Source: Acidisarcina sp. (GTDB lineage Bacteria > Acidobacteriota > Blastocatellia > Pyrinomonadales > Pyrinomonadaceae). From it: a stretch of DNA of 12,882 nucleotides. Position numbers and translations under genes: made by a program. Within the stretch, counting starts at the first letter, position 1. Each line of letters opens with the position of its first letter. Shown here in pieces: positions 1 through 7,395 of the stretch. Location: NCBI GenBank assembly GCA_021155145.1, contig JAJNPX010000182.1, positions 1 through 12,882 of the forward strand. Direction: 5' to 3'. Under the pieces are notes generated by a model. That model was not told where the DNA came from, did no database searches, and worked only from the letters and a program-made list of their open reading frames with translations.

Positions 1-1656
1 CTGATCGGCTCGCACCTCTCGCCGGCGCACCGCGCCAGGGCCTTGCGGCATCTTTCGAAAGCTGTCGATTCGTTCAAGCACCTCGGTATTTCGGGCCTTG
101 CAGCCGCCGCGGCCGAGCAGATCGCCCGGTTCAAGAGCGCTCCCGAGCCGGCCGGCACAACGCGGCGTGCGAACTCGGTCGTGTCGCAGCTTTTGATGGT
201 CCGCCTTGCCGAGGCGACGGCCTCGCGTGAGCTCTTGTTTCGCGAGCTGATGGCCGTCCTCCAGCAGGAGAGCAAGGCCAATAAGATCATCATCGCCGAG
301 CCAAATGAGCGAAAGGTGTACGTGCCCTTCATCACGCACGGATACACGCCCCAGCAGAGCATCGAGCTGGTCGGAAAACTCGCATCCGCCGCCGAAAAAG
401 GCAGCGAGCCCTCGTTCGTCAAGAGCAAACACCTTTCGGTAAGCCATTTGAAGCCCGCGAATGCACAGCCCGCGTGGCTTCTGATCCAGCCCGCTGAAGG
501 GGCCGTCCTGAATGACGGCACCAGCATCCAGCCGCTGCTCCGCGTCGTCGAGCTTGGGCTGGACGTCATCTCGCTCCGTGAGCGCGATACGTCGGCCCCG
601 GTCGAGCACGATTCGAGCCCATTCACATCGAGCAGCCTGATGCCCGGGTTCATCCACTCCTCGCCCGCGATGACGGCGCTCGTCGAGGAGGTCTATAAGA
701 TCCGCTCGTCTGATGTGACCGTGCTCGTGACCGGCGAATCCGGGACCGGTAAGGAACTGGTCTCGCGCGCGATCCACACGATGTCCAACAGGAAGGACAA
801 GGTCTTTGTGCCGTTCAACTGCACCGCCGTGCCCAAAGAACTCGCCGAGGGCCATCTCTTCGGTTACCGCAAGGGGTCGTTCACAGGCGCCGTGACCGAT
901 TCACCGGGAATGATCCGCGCCGCCGACGGCGGAACTCTCTTTCTGGACGAGATCGGCGATCTGCCGCTCGACGTACAGCCAAAGCTCCTCCGGTTTCTGC
1001 AGGAGGGCGAGGTCCAGCCGATCGGTGAAAAGAAACCGATCAAGGTCGATGTTCGGGTGATCGCGGCCACGAATATGCCGCTCGAGGAAAAGGTCGCCGA
1101 GGGCACCTTTCGCGAGGACCTCTTTTACCGGCTCAATGTCATCCGCCTCCGCGTGCCGCCGCTTCGCGAGCGGAGGTCGGAGATACCGCCGATGGTCAAT
1201 TACTACATCAACCACTATTCGGCACGCTTTGGAAAGCGCGATGTCACATTCACGCCGCAGACCGTCGACTTGCTGATGGTCTGTGACTGGGATGGCAACG
1301 TCCGCCAGCTTTGCAACGAGGTCCAGCGCATCATCGCACGCGCGGTCGATGGCGAGGTGGTCACGCCCGATCACCTTTCGCCCGAGCTTAAGCGTTCCGC
1401 ACGCCCGATCGCGACCTATTCCAACGGCCAGAATGTGGTCCCGATCGCCTCGTACGACAGCCCGTTCAATCCCTTTAAGGACCTTTCCGATGGAGGCACG
1501 CTCGAACAGGCCGTTTCCGAACTCGAGATGCAGATGATCAAGGGCGCTCTCGCGCGCCACAACTGGAACATCTCACGCGTGGCTAACGAACTCGGCCTGA
1601 CGCGGCGCGGACTGTATCTCAAACTCAGCCGTTACGGCATCGAGAAAGCGGCCTGA
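1..1656 (+). CDS. Sigma-54-dependent transcriptional activator, Fis-type HTH (5' end outside window)
   Basis: This protein should activate sigma-54 (RpoN) promoters by ATP-driven remodelling of the holoenzyme. The frame is open from base 1, so the gene starts upstream; a TTG at 43 is only the first start-like codon inside the window. Codons before about 150 look helical, possibly TPR-like. About 170-590 resembles a GAF-type sensor rather than a receiver domain. The AAA+ module follows: Walker A GESGTGKE at 733-756, the sigma-54 contact loop at 874-891, Walker B with adjacent D and E at 946-951, and the FREDLFYRLNV segment near 1110-1140. A Fis-type helix-turn-helix ends the protein at about 1567-1641. 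The contact loop reads GSFTGA instead of the usual GAFTGA. Target promoters cannot be seen here. The family call is very secure; the input signal and gene symbol are not. Confidence 0.95.
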   Translation: MIGSHLSPAHRARALRHLSKAVDSFKHLGISGLAAAAAEQIARFKSAPEPAGTTRRANSVVSQLLMVRLAEATASRELLFRELMAVLQQESKANKIIIAEPNERKVYVPFITHGYTPQQSIELVGKLASAAEKGSEPSFVKSKHLSVSHLKPANAQPAWLLIQPAEGAVLNDGTSIQPLLRVVELGLDVISLRERDTSAPVEHDSSPFTSSSLMPGFIHSSPAMTALVEEVYKIRSSDVTVLVTGESGTGKELVSRAIHTMSNRKDKVFVPFNCTAVPKELAEGHLFGYRKGSFTGAVTDSPGMIRAADGGTLFLDEIGDLPLDVQPKLLRFLQEGEVQPIGEKKPIKVDVRVIAATNMPLEEKVAEGTFREDLFYRLNVIRLRVPPLRERRSEIPPMVNYYINHYSARFGKRDVTFTPQTVDLLMVCDWDGNVRQLCNEVQRIIARAVDGEVVTPDHLSPELKRSARPIATYSNGQNVVPIASYDSPFNPFKDLSDGGTLEQAVSELEMQMIKGALARHNWNISRVANELGLTRRGLYLKLSRYGIEKAA

Positions 1657-2811
1657 TCATCCGGCCATCGCACGCAGTCGGCCGATGATATCGGGCAAGA
1701 CACCCATCACCGCATCCACATCGCTGTCACTGTTAAAGCGGCCGAACGAAAATCTGATCGATCCCATCGCGGCCGCAAAGGGCACGTTCATCGCCGCGAG
1801 CACGGGAGAGACCCCCTGCGACCCGGCGTGGCATGCCGAGCCGGTCGAAACGCAGATGCCGGCCTCATCGAGCATGTGCAGGATCATCTCGCCGTTCAGT
1901 CCCTCGAACGAGATATTCGACGTATTCGGAAGCCGTCCGGCCGGGTCGCGGGTGCCGTTCACGCTTGTCTGCGGTATGGAGTCGAGGATGGCGCGTTCCA
2001 GCTTGTCGCGCCGCGAACGTATGGCGTCGATGCCGGAGAGGTCGGATGCGAGGTCCGCGGCAACGCCTGCCCCCGCGATCTGGTGCACGGCCTCGGTCCC
2101 GGCCCGCCGTCCGTTCTCTTGCCCGCCACCGACGTGGAATGATGAAAGCTCGACGCCACCTCGTATGTAGAGTGCCCCGATCCCCTTGGGGCCGTGAAAC
2201 TTGTGTGCCGAGACGGAAAACAGGTCCACGCCGAGATGCCGCACGTCTATCGCGATCTTTCCCGCGGCATTTACTCCATCGACGTGCAAAAGGGCGGCGG
2301 AGCGCGAGTGCACGATCTCCGCGATCTGCTTTATCGGAAAGATCACGCCCGTCTCGTTGTTCGCCATCATCACGGAAACGAGCGCCGTGTCGTCCTCGAT
2401 GGCATCCGTTAGCTGTTGAAGGTCGAGCAGGCCGCCGCCGTCCACGTCCAGCCGGCTTACCCGGGCGAGGCCCTCATTCTCGAGGCTTTCGCATAGCTTT
2501 CTGACCGCTTCGTGCTCGACCCGCGTGGTAATGATATGGGCCTTGCCGGGCGTTGCGGCGAGCGCACCCCTTATGGCCCAGTTATCGCTCTCGGTGCCGC
2601 CCGATGTGAATACGATCTCGTCGGGGCGGGAGGCGCCGAGGAGCTTCGCGACCGAGAGCCTCGCGCCTGCGACTATCTCGGCAGCCGCCCTCCCGAGGGA
2701 ATGTGCCGACGAGGGATTCCCGTACGCAGACAGCAGGCCGCTCATTTTTTCCGCCACCGCCGGGGCGAGCGGCGTCGTCGCGTTATTGTCCAAATATATG
2801 GGCCTATCCAC
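1657..2811 (-). CDS. Cysteine desulfurase, NifS/IscS-like, PLP-dependent
   Basis: This enzyme converts cysteine to alanine and leaves a persulfide on its catalytic cysteine, supplying sulfur for Fe-S clusters or tRNA thiolation in the cytoplasm. The 384-residue length is normal for the class V aminotransferase fold. Visible landmarks are the N-terminal YLDNNATTP, GGTES near 71-75, catalytic His100 in VEH, Asp178 in HVDG, the PLP lysine Lys204 in SAHKFHGPKG, GRRAGTE near 234-240, and the active-site loop STGSAC with Cys327. Position 181 is Asn where most relatives have Gln beside the cofactor. The start is GTG; an in-frame TAA lies six bases upstream, which leaves no longer start, and there is no clear Shine-Dalgarno. 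No iscU, sufE or thiI is adjacent, so whether it should be called iscS or nifS cannot be decided. Confidence 0.95.
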   Translation of the reverse strand: MDRPIYLDNNATTPLAPAVAEKMSGLLSAYGNPSSAHSLGRAAAEIVAGARLSVAKLLGASRPDEIVFTSGGTESDNWAIRGALAATPGKAHIITTRVEHEAVRKLCESLENEGLARVSRLDVDGGGLLDLQQLTDAIEDDTALVSVMMANNETGVIFPIKQIAEIVHSRSAALLHVDGVNAAGKIAIDVRHLGVDLFSVSAHKFHGPKGIGALYIRGGVELSSFHVGGGQENGRRAGTEAVHQIAGAGVAADLASDLSGIDAIRSRRDKLERAILDSIPQTSVNGTRDPAGRLPNTSNISFEGLNGEMILHMLDEAGICVSTGSACHAGSQGVSPVLAAMNVPFAAAMGSIRFSFGRFNSDSDVDAVMGVLPDIIGRLRAMAG

Positions 2812-2817
2812 GCGCCC

Positions 2818-2847
2818 AATTTACCATTCGCCAATTCCGATTTACAA
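2818..2847 (-). promoter_or_regulatory. Candidate promoter of the cysteine desulfurase gene
   Basis: On the minus strand TTGTAA (2842-2847) and TAAATT (2818-2823) are 18 bp apart, each matching four of six bases of the sigma-70 consensus. The -10 lies only six bases before the GTG start, so the transcript would be leaderless or nearly so. That agrees with the lack of a Shine-Dalgarno. It is inferred from pattern only. Confidence 0.3.
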
Positions 2848-2848
2848 T
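2820..2848 (+). promoter_or_regulatory. Candidate promoter of the FHA-GAF-cyclase gene
   Basis: TTTACC (2820-2825) and TACAAT (2843-2848) are spaced by 17 bp. The proposed GTG start at 2859 is ten bases past the -10, which again implies a very short leader. The elements coincide with those proposed for the divergent desulfurase gene, so the two promoters would exclude each other. It is inferred from pattern only. Confidence 0.35.
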
Positions 2849-2858
2849 CGTAGATATA

Positions 2859-4595
2859 GTGAGCACAAAGTTACGAATAACAGAGCCCGGCAACGGCCAC
2901 CGTGAATTTCCGCTGGAGATCGGCAAGAATTACACGATCGGCAGGTCGAACGAGAACAGCATCATCCTCAACGACCGACGGGTCTCGCGAAAGCACGCCC
3001 ATATCGTCGCCGACGGTGACGGATTCAGGATCGTTGACGGATATTACGAGGGCGGCGCACTAAAGCGCAGCGTCAACCACGTTTTCGTCAACGGTTCGCC
3101 GGTGCTCGAAAAGCGCCTTGCCCAGGGCGACACCGTCGTGATCGGCGAAAGCCAGTTGACCTTCGTCGACGCGCTTCCCCAGCCTTTCATTCCCGAGCAT
3201 CATTTGAGCTACACGCCGGCATCGGCCCACGCGGCACCTGCGGCGGTCAGCGACTCTCCGACGGTCGCCGATACGCCCAAGGGGATCGATTACGACGACA
3301 ACCCGCTCGGCCAGACGCAGCTTCAGATCTCTGCGAATGAGATCATCGGGCGGCAATCGCACTTATCGATCGAATCGGCGATGGCGTCGCCCGAGGAGAT
3401 CAAGGACCTGCGGCGAAAGGCCAAGATGCTTGAGCTGCTTTATGAGATGAGCCGTTCGCTCGGCACCGTCTTTGACCTCAAGGAGATATTTGACCGGGCG
3501 ACCGACCTGATCTTTCGCGGCAGCCCGGCCGATCGCGTGGTCGCCCTGCTTGCCGATGAGACGCTCGACGGCAAGATCCTCGATTACAGCCTCGTTCCGG
3601 TGAGCGTAAAGACGCGCGATGCAAAGATCGAACAGCTCACCGATTCGCTCACCATCAGCCGTACGATCACTCAAAAAGTGATGAGGGAAAAGGTGGCTCT
3701 GCTCTCGCAGGACGCCAAGACGGACGCCCAATTCCTCGGCGCCGAATCCATCGTCTCGCAGGGAGTGCGGTCGACGATCTGCGCGCCGCTGATCACCGAA
3801 TCGAACGTGCACGGCGTGATCTATGCCGACCGCCTCGACCCCTTTGCGGCGTTCACGCCGGATCATCTTGAGCTGATCAGCGCGGTGGCCGCCCAGACGG
3901 CCGTGACCGTAGAGACCGTTAAGGCACACAAACGCCTCGCCCGCGAGGAGGTCGCCCGGGCCAACTACAGCCGCTTTATGCCCGAGTACGTGGTAAAGCA
4001 GCTTCTGCAGAATCCGGATTCGTTCCGGCTCGGCGGCGTGAATCAAATGGTGACCGTGCTTTTTGCAGATATCCGCGGGTTCACATCGATATCCGAGAAC
4101 GCGAAGCCGGAAAGGGTAGTGAGCTTGTTGAACCGCTATTTTTCCGCGATGTCCGAGATCATCTTTGAGCATGGCGGAACACTCGACAAATATATCGGCG
4201 ACGGGTTGATGGCAATTTTCGGTGCCCCGACCGTGAGCGAAGAGGACGCGCTCAACGCGGTCAAAGCGGCTGTTACAATGCAGAAACGCCTCGTCAAGCT
4301 GAATGACGAACTTCGGGCCGAGGGCTATGATCAGATCTCCGTCGGCATCGGGCTTCACACCGGCGAGGCGACCATCGGCTATATCGGCTCGGACAAACGG
4401 TCCGAGTACACGGCCATAGGCGATACCGTGAACCTTGCGTCCAGACTCGAATCCAATGCCCTCGGCGGCCAGATACTAATAAGCGAAGCGACGGCCGCCG
4501 CGAGCGGAAACCTGATCCCCGTCAATCAGCGCGAACCGCTGACCGTAAAGAACAGGACGCAGCCCGTAAACGTTTTGGAGGTTCGCTGGGCCTGA
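2859..4595 (+). CDS. FHA-GAF-class III adenylate cyclase
   Basis: This multidomain cyclase probably makes cAMP from ATP. I chose the GTG at 2859 (578 aa) because the FHA fold begins at once after it; the frame is open further upstream to 2703, but that part runs into the divergent gene and looks non-coding. The FHA domain spans about 1-107, with G28-R29-S30 and S43-R44-K45-H46 of the phosphothreonine pocket. A Pro/Ala-rich linker, a signalling helix (about 174-205) and a GAF domain (to about 355) follow. In the catalytic domain metal-binding Asp404 (FADIRGFT) and Asp448 (YIGDG), adenine-selecting Lys444 and Thr518, and transition-state residues Asn525 and Arg529 are all present, so it should be active as an adenylate rather than guanylate cyclase. 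No membrane segment is evident. It has its own candidate promoter. Confidence 0.95.
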   Translation: MSTKLRITEPGNGHREFPLEIGKNYTIGRSNENSIILNDRRVSRKHAHIVADGDGFRIVDGYYEGGALKRSVNHVFVNGSPVLEKRLAQGDTVVIGESQLTFVDALPQPFIPEHHLSYTPASAHAAPAAVSDSPTVADTPKGIDYDDNPLGQTQLQISANEIIGRQSHLSIESAMASPEEIKDLRRKAKMLELLYEMSRSLGTVFDLKEIFDRATDLIFRGSPADRVVALLADETLDGKILDYSLVPVSVKTRDAKIEQLTDSLTISRTITQKVMREKVALLSQDAKTDAQFLGAESIVSQGVRSTICAPLITESNVHGVIYADRLDPFAAFTPDHLELISAVAAQTAVTVETVKAHKRLAREEVARANYSRFMPEYVVKQLLQNPDSFRLGGVNQMVTVLFADIRGFTSISENAKPERVVSLLNRYFSAMSEIIFEHGGTLDKYIGDGLMAIFGAPTVSEEDALNAVKAAVTMQKRLVKLNDELRAEGYDQISVGIGLHTGEATIGYIGSDKRSEYTAIGDTVNLASRLESNALGGQILISEATAAASGNLIPVNQREPLTVKNRTQPVNVLEVRWA

Positions 4596-4625
4596 TCCCG
4601 CACATTTTCCGGCTTTCGATTTTTG

Positions 4626-4655
4626 TTGGCACGGTCACGTCAAAAGCCTTATAAT
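4626..4655 (+). promoter_or_regulatory. Promoter of the mreB-like gene
   Basis: TTGGCA (4626-4631, five of six consensus bases) and a perfect TATAAT (4650-4655) are 18 bp apart. Transcription would start near 4662, about ten bases before the ATG at 4672. The gene has no Shine-Dalgarno, which fits a very short leader. This separates the gene from the cyclase transcript. Confidence 0.65.
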
Positions 4656-4666
4656 TCAGTGACCGT
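4631..4666 (+). promoter_or_regulatory. Inverted repeat flanking the -10 of the mreB-like gene
   Basis: ACGGTCAC (4631-4638) and its exact reverse complement GTGACCGT (4659-4666) are 28 bp apart centre to centre. One half-site begins at the last base of the -35, the other lies at the expected transcription start. The position is typical of an operator for a dimeric or looping repressor. No regulator can be named. Confidence 0.35.
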
Positions 4667-4671
4667 CACAT

Positions 4672-5745
4672 ATGCTGAAGATCTCTTCACTCAAGAAGTT
4701 CGTTACCGACCAGATGGCGATCGACCTCGGCACCGCGAGCACTATCATTGCGGTAAAAGAGCGTGGGGTCGTCCTGGACGAGCCGTCGGTGGTCGCCGTA
4801 AATGAGATCACCGAAGAGATCGTCGCGGTCGGGCAGGAAGCCGCCGATATGACCGGACGCGAAGGGCGCGATATCACGGTAAAGGCGCCGCTGATCGGGG
4901 GCGTGGTCGCCGATTTTGAACGGACCAAGAAGATGCTCGCCCATTTCGTCAAGAAGGCACGGTCGGGCGGTTCCAATCTCTCGCTCTCGGCCGTGATGAG
5001 CATGCCGTCGGACGTTACCCACGTCGAACAGCGTGCCCTGCTCAACGCCGCCGAAGAGGCCGGGATCGGAAAGGTCTTTATGATGGAGGAGGGGCTCGCC
5101 GCCGCCTTTGGTGCGGGCGTTCTCGCGACGGATAAACGGGCTTCGGCCATCGTCGATATCGGCGCCGGCACCACCAGCGTGGCCGTCATCGCCAAGGGTA
5201 CGATCGTCCATTCGGCCAGCGAGCGGTTTGGCAGCAACGAGATCAACGATATGCTTGCCACCCATCTCCGCCGCCATCGCGGACTGCAGGTCGGCGAGGA
5301 GACCACCGAGCTGCTCAAGACGACATTTGTCTCGTCCTTTCTGCCCGACGATATCTCGCGGGCCATCGACGTCCGCGGACGCGATGTGCAGACCGGCAGC
5401 CCGTCGGCCGTAGAGATCACGACCGGCGAGGTGTATCCCGTCGTCGAGGCCGTCGTAAGGCGGATCGCCGCACTCGTAAAAGATACGCTCACCGAACTTC
5501 GCCCCGAGGTCGCGGCCGATATCTACGACCGCGGAGTGATACTGACCGGCGGCGGCGCCTTGCTCGAAGGCCTCGATCAATATATGCGCTCCTACATCAA
5601 CCTCGCCGTATCGGTGGCCGAAGAGCCGCGTTACGCGACCGTGAACGGACTCGTGAAGATGTTCGACGACCCCAAACTCCTCGAACGCGTGACTCGCAAC
5701 GAACTCGGCGTTCTGCAAAATGCAGAGATCCCCTTCGAAGCATAG
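4672..5745 (+). CDS. MreB-family bacterial actin
   Basis: This is an actin-like ATPase that would form filaments under the inner membrane, normally guiding elongation-mode peptidoglycan synthesis. The 357 residues match MreB length. The first 14 residues form a likely amphipathic, lysine-containing membrane-binding helix, followed by the phosphate-1 loop IDLGTAST (about 17-24), the phosphate-2 loop VDIGAGTT (about 161-168) and the adenosine motif LTGGGALLEG from 291. The ATG at 4672 fits the promoter just upstream; a second Met at 15 would remove the membrane helix. MreC, MreD, PBP2 and RodA are absent downstream, so it is an orphan copy rather than part of a standard mre operon. A specialised role, for example linked to the adjacent pilus genes, is possible but unproven. 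The protein family is secure; whether it is the main MreB is not. Confidence 0.9.
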   Translation: MLKISSLKKFVTDQMAIDLGTASTIIAVKERGVVLDEPSVVAVNEITEEIVAVGQEAADMTGREGRDITVKAPLIGGVVADFERTKKMLAHFVKKARSGGSNLSLSAVMSMPSDVTHVEQRALLNAAEEAGIGKVFMMEEGLAAAFGAGVLATDKRASAIVDIGAGTTSVAVIAKGTIVHSASERFGSNEINDMLATHLRRHRGLQVGEETTELLKTTFVSSFLPDDISRAIDVRGRDVQTGSPSAVEITTGEVYPVVEAVVRRIAALVKDTLTELRPEVAADIYDRGVILTGGGALLEGLDQYMRSYINLAVSVAEEPRYATVNGLVKMFDDPKLLERVTRNELGVLQNAEIPFEA

Positions 5746-5773
5746 CCCGCGGCATCTCAAATTTTCTTATCCA

Positions 5774-5808
5774 CAAAAAGAAGAAAGGCGGCCTCAGATG
5801 AAGCCGCC
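5774..5808 (-). terminator. Intrinsic terminator of the pilus operon
   Basis: Read on the minus strand, a nine-base-pair stem (six GC pairs, then a GU, a TA and a CG pair) closes a four-base loop at 5787-5808. A T-rich tract of 13 bases follows at 5774-5786. It lies 30 bases past the last gene of the pilus operon. The same hairpin read on the plus strand has no T tract, so it should not stop the mreB-like transcript well. Confidence 0.75.
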
Positions 5809-5837
5809 GAATACCCAGGGAAAGGGTCAGCATCTTG

Positions 5838-6068
5838 TTAAAAGTCCAGCCTTAGAAGGTGGAACAGAACGTAGATCCCGGCCGACAGGGCCGCTACCGC
5901 GGAACCGAAGGTGAGAGCCGAAACCCGTGTCAGCCTGGCCGCCGACGCCCATCTGCCTCCGCAAAATGCGCCGGCGTAGGTACCGAGTTTTTCGCTTCCG
6001 AGCATTATCAGCACGCCTATCACAAGGTTGTAGATCACGATCAGCGTGCTGAGATCCGCGTTCTTCAT
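5838..6068 (-). CDS. Small membrane protein of unknown function at the end of the pilus operon
   Basis: I do not recognise a named family. The 76-residue product has two hydrophobic stretches, about 8-26 (IVIYNLVIGVLIMLG) and about 48-70 (SALTFGSAVAALSAGIYVLF). They are joined by a short Gly- and Arg-containing loop, which suggests a two-helix inner-membrane hairpin. The start is placed eight bases after the pilC stop, behind AGGAAG, which could serve as a ribosome binding site though it is very close to the ATG. This spacing implies translation coupled to pilC, and the intrinsic terminator follows. From position it may assist the pilus platform or be a passenger. It is supported as a gene by operon position, codon composition and the plausible membrane profile. 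Confidence 0.7.
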   Translation of the reverse strand: MKNADLSTLIVIYNLVIGVLIMLGSEKLGTYAGAFCGGRWASAARLTRVSALTFGSAVAALSAGIYVLFHLLRLDF

Positions 6069-6076
6069 ACTTCCTA

Positions 6077-7306
6077 TTACTTGGGCCCGCCGGCTAGCTT
6101 GCCGATGAGCGTGAAGAGCGGCAGATACATGGATATGACGATACCGCCGATCGTGACGCCAAGGAACGCGATCAGGACAGGCTCGATCAACGCGAGCAGA
6201 TCGGCGATGGCCGTATCGACCTCTTCTTCGTAAAAATCGGCGATCTTGCCGAGCATCGCGTCGAGAGCACCGGTCTGTTCGCCGACGCCGATCATCTGGC
6301 CGACCATATGCGGGAATACTTTCGTCGCCTTTAGAGGCTCGACGAAATTCTCGCCCCGTTCCACGCCCGCACGGACCTTTAATATCGCCTTTTCGATCAC
6401 GACGTTACCGGCGGTCTTCGCTGTGATATCCAGCGATTGCAGGATCGGCACACCCGAAGAAAGCAGGGTCGAGAGGATCCGTGAAAATCTGGCAACGGCG
6501 ATCTTTCGCAGGATCGATCCAAAGATCGGAAGCTTCAGCAAAAGGGTGTCGATCTGCCAGCGGCCCTTTTCGGTCTTGTAATAGTAGCTGATACCCACCG
6601 ACGAACCGATGATCGCGGCGAGCAGCGCCAATCCGCCCCATCCGGCGAGGAAATTGCTTATCCCCATCACGATGCGCGTCGGCAGCGGAAGTGCTTCGCC
6701 GGGGCCGAGCAGGCCGATAAAGATCTGTTCGAACTGCGGTATCACCACGATCATGATGACCGCGATCGCACCTATCGCGACCGCGATGACGGCCGCCGGG
6801 TAGATCGATGCCGAGACGATGCTCCGCTTTAACTTCACGACCTTTTCGATCAGCGTCGCGAGACGCTGGAGGATCAGGTCGAGCACACCGCCCGTTTCTC
6901 CGGCCTCGACCATATGGGTGTAGAGCGAGTCGAATACCTTGGGGTGCTTTTCCAGGGCCGCGAAAAGCGTCGCGCCTTCCTCGACATTCTGACGCACCTG
7001 GCGGAGAACATCTTTGAAAAACGTGTTCTGCTGCTGCTCGGCAAGGATATCCAGGCACTGAACAAGCGGAAGGCCCGCGTCGATCATGACCGAGAACTGA
7101 CGCGTGAAGACCGCGAGTTCCTTGGCCTTCACTTTCTTGCGCCGTCCGAGTTTGGGGATCGACACGACGTTCTTTTCCGAAGCCTGCGTCATCGTGATCT
7201 GCTCACGGCGAAGCAGGGCCCGAAGCTCGTCCTGGTTTGCGGCATCGCGCTCGCCCGAGACCAATTCGTTCAGTTTGTTTCTACCTTTGAATGCGTAAGT
7301 TGGCAT
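6077..7306 (-). CDS. pilC: Type IV pilus inner-membrane platform protein PilC
   Basis: PilC (PilG/GspF family) is the polytopic membrane protein on which PilB and PilT act to add or remove pilin subunits. The 409-residue length is typical. The start MPTYAFKGRNKLNELVSGE is characteristic. Two T2SSF repeats are visible, each with a FTRQFSVMIDAGLPLVQ / FSRILSTLLSSGVPILQ core and a later GETGG / GEQTG turn. Hydrophobic helices occur at about 167-190, 217-237 and 370-395. It sits downstream of pilT and upstream of the small membrane protein. The 89-bp spacer in front of it is longer than other gaps in the operon and holds an imperfect inverted repeat. No strong Shine-Dalgarno precedes the ATG. Confidence 0.96.
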   Translation of the reverse strand: MPTYAFKGRNKLNELVSGERDAANQDELRALLRREQITMTQASEKNVVSIPKLGRRKKVKAKELAVFTRQFSVMIDAGLPLVQCLDILAEQQQNTFFKDVLRQVRQNVEEGATLFAALEKHPKVFDSLYTHMVEAGETGGVLDLILQRLATLIEKVVKLKRSIVSASIYPAAVIAVAIGAIAVIMIVVIPQFEQIFIGLLGPGEALPLPTRIVMGISNFLAGWGGLALLAAIIGSSVGISYYYKTEKGRWQIDTLLLKLPIFGSILRKIAVARFSRILSTLLSSGVPILQSLDITAKTAGNVVIEKAILKVRAGVERGENFVEPLKATKVFPHMVGQMIGVGEQTGALDAMLGKIADFYEEEVDTAIADLLALIEPVLIAFLGVTIGGIVISMYLPLFTLIGKLAGGPK

Positions 7307-7325
7307 TTCGTTTCTAGCTCCTATC

Positions 7326-7389
7326 AGATTCCGATTCCTGAGTTCCAGCTAACGGATCCGTATGTCCTGTGATCCGGAATTTGGAATTC
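7326..7389. repeat. Imperfect inverted repeat in the pilT-pilC spacer
   Basis: Copies of GATTC/GTTC on the left (7327-7345) are mirrored by GGAAT/GGAATTC on the right (7376-7389). The perfect palindrome CGGATCCG lies near the centre (7353-7360). Units recur at about 6-8 bp. The operon transcript would carry this as a loose hairpin between pilT and pilC. Confidence 0.4.
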
Positions 7390-7395
7390 ACCTAA

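Noticed and set aside
2703..2858. Longer N terminus of the FHA-GAF-cyclase (from 2703)
   Set aside because: It overlaps the 5' end of the divergent desulfurase gene, and its residues are Arg/Pro-rich shadow sequence. The FHA domain begins right after the GTG at 2859.
4687..5760. Long antisense reading frames over the mreB-like gene and, at 3363-4358, over the cyclase gene
   Set aside because: These are shadow frames common in GC-rich DNA. Their translations are rich in Gly, Arg and His without domain motifs, while the sense proteins have complete family signatures.
5787..5808. Bidirectional terminator also serving the mreB-like gene
   Set aside because: On the plus strand the hairpin is followed by GAATACCCA rather than a T tract, so only the minus-strand direction fits.
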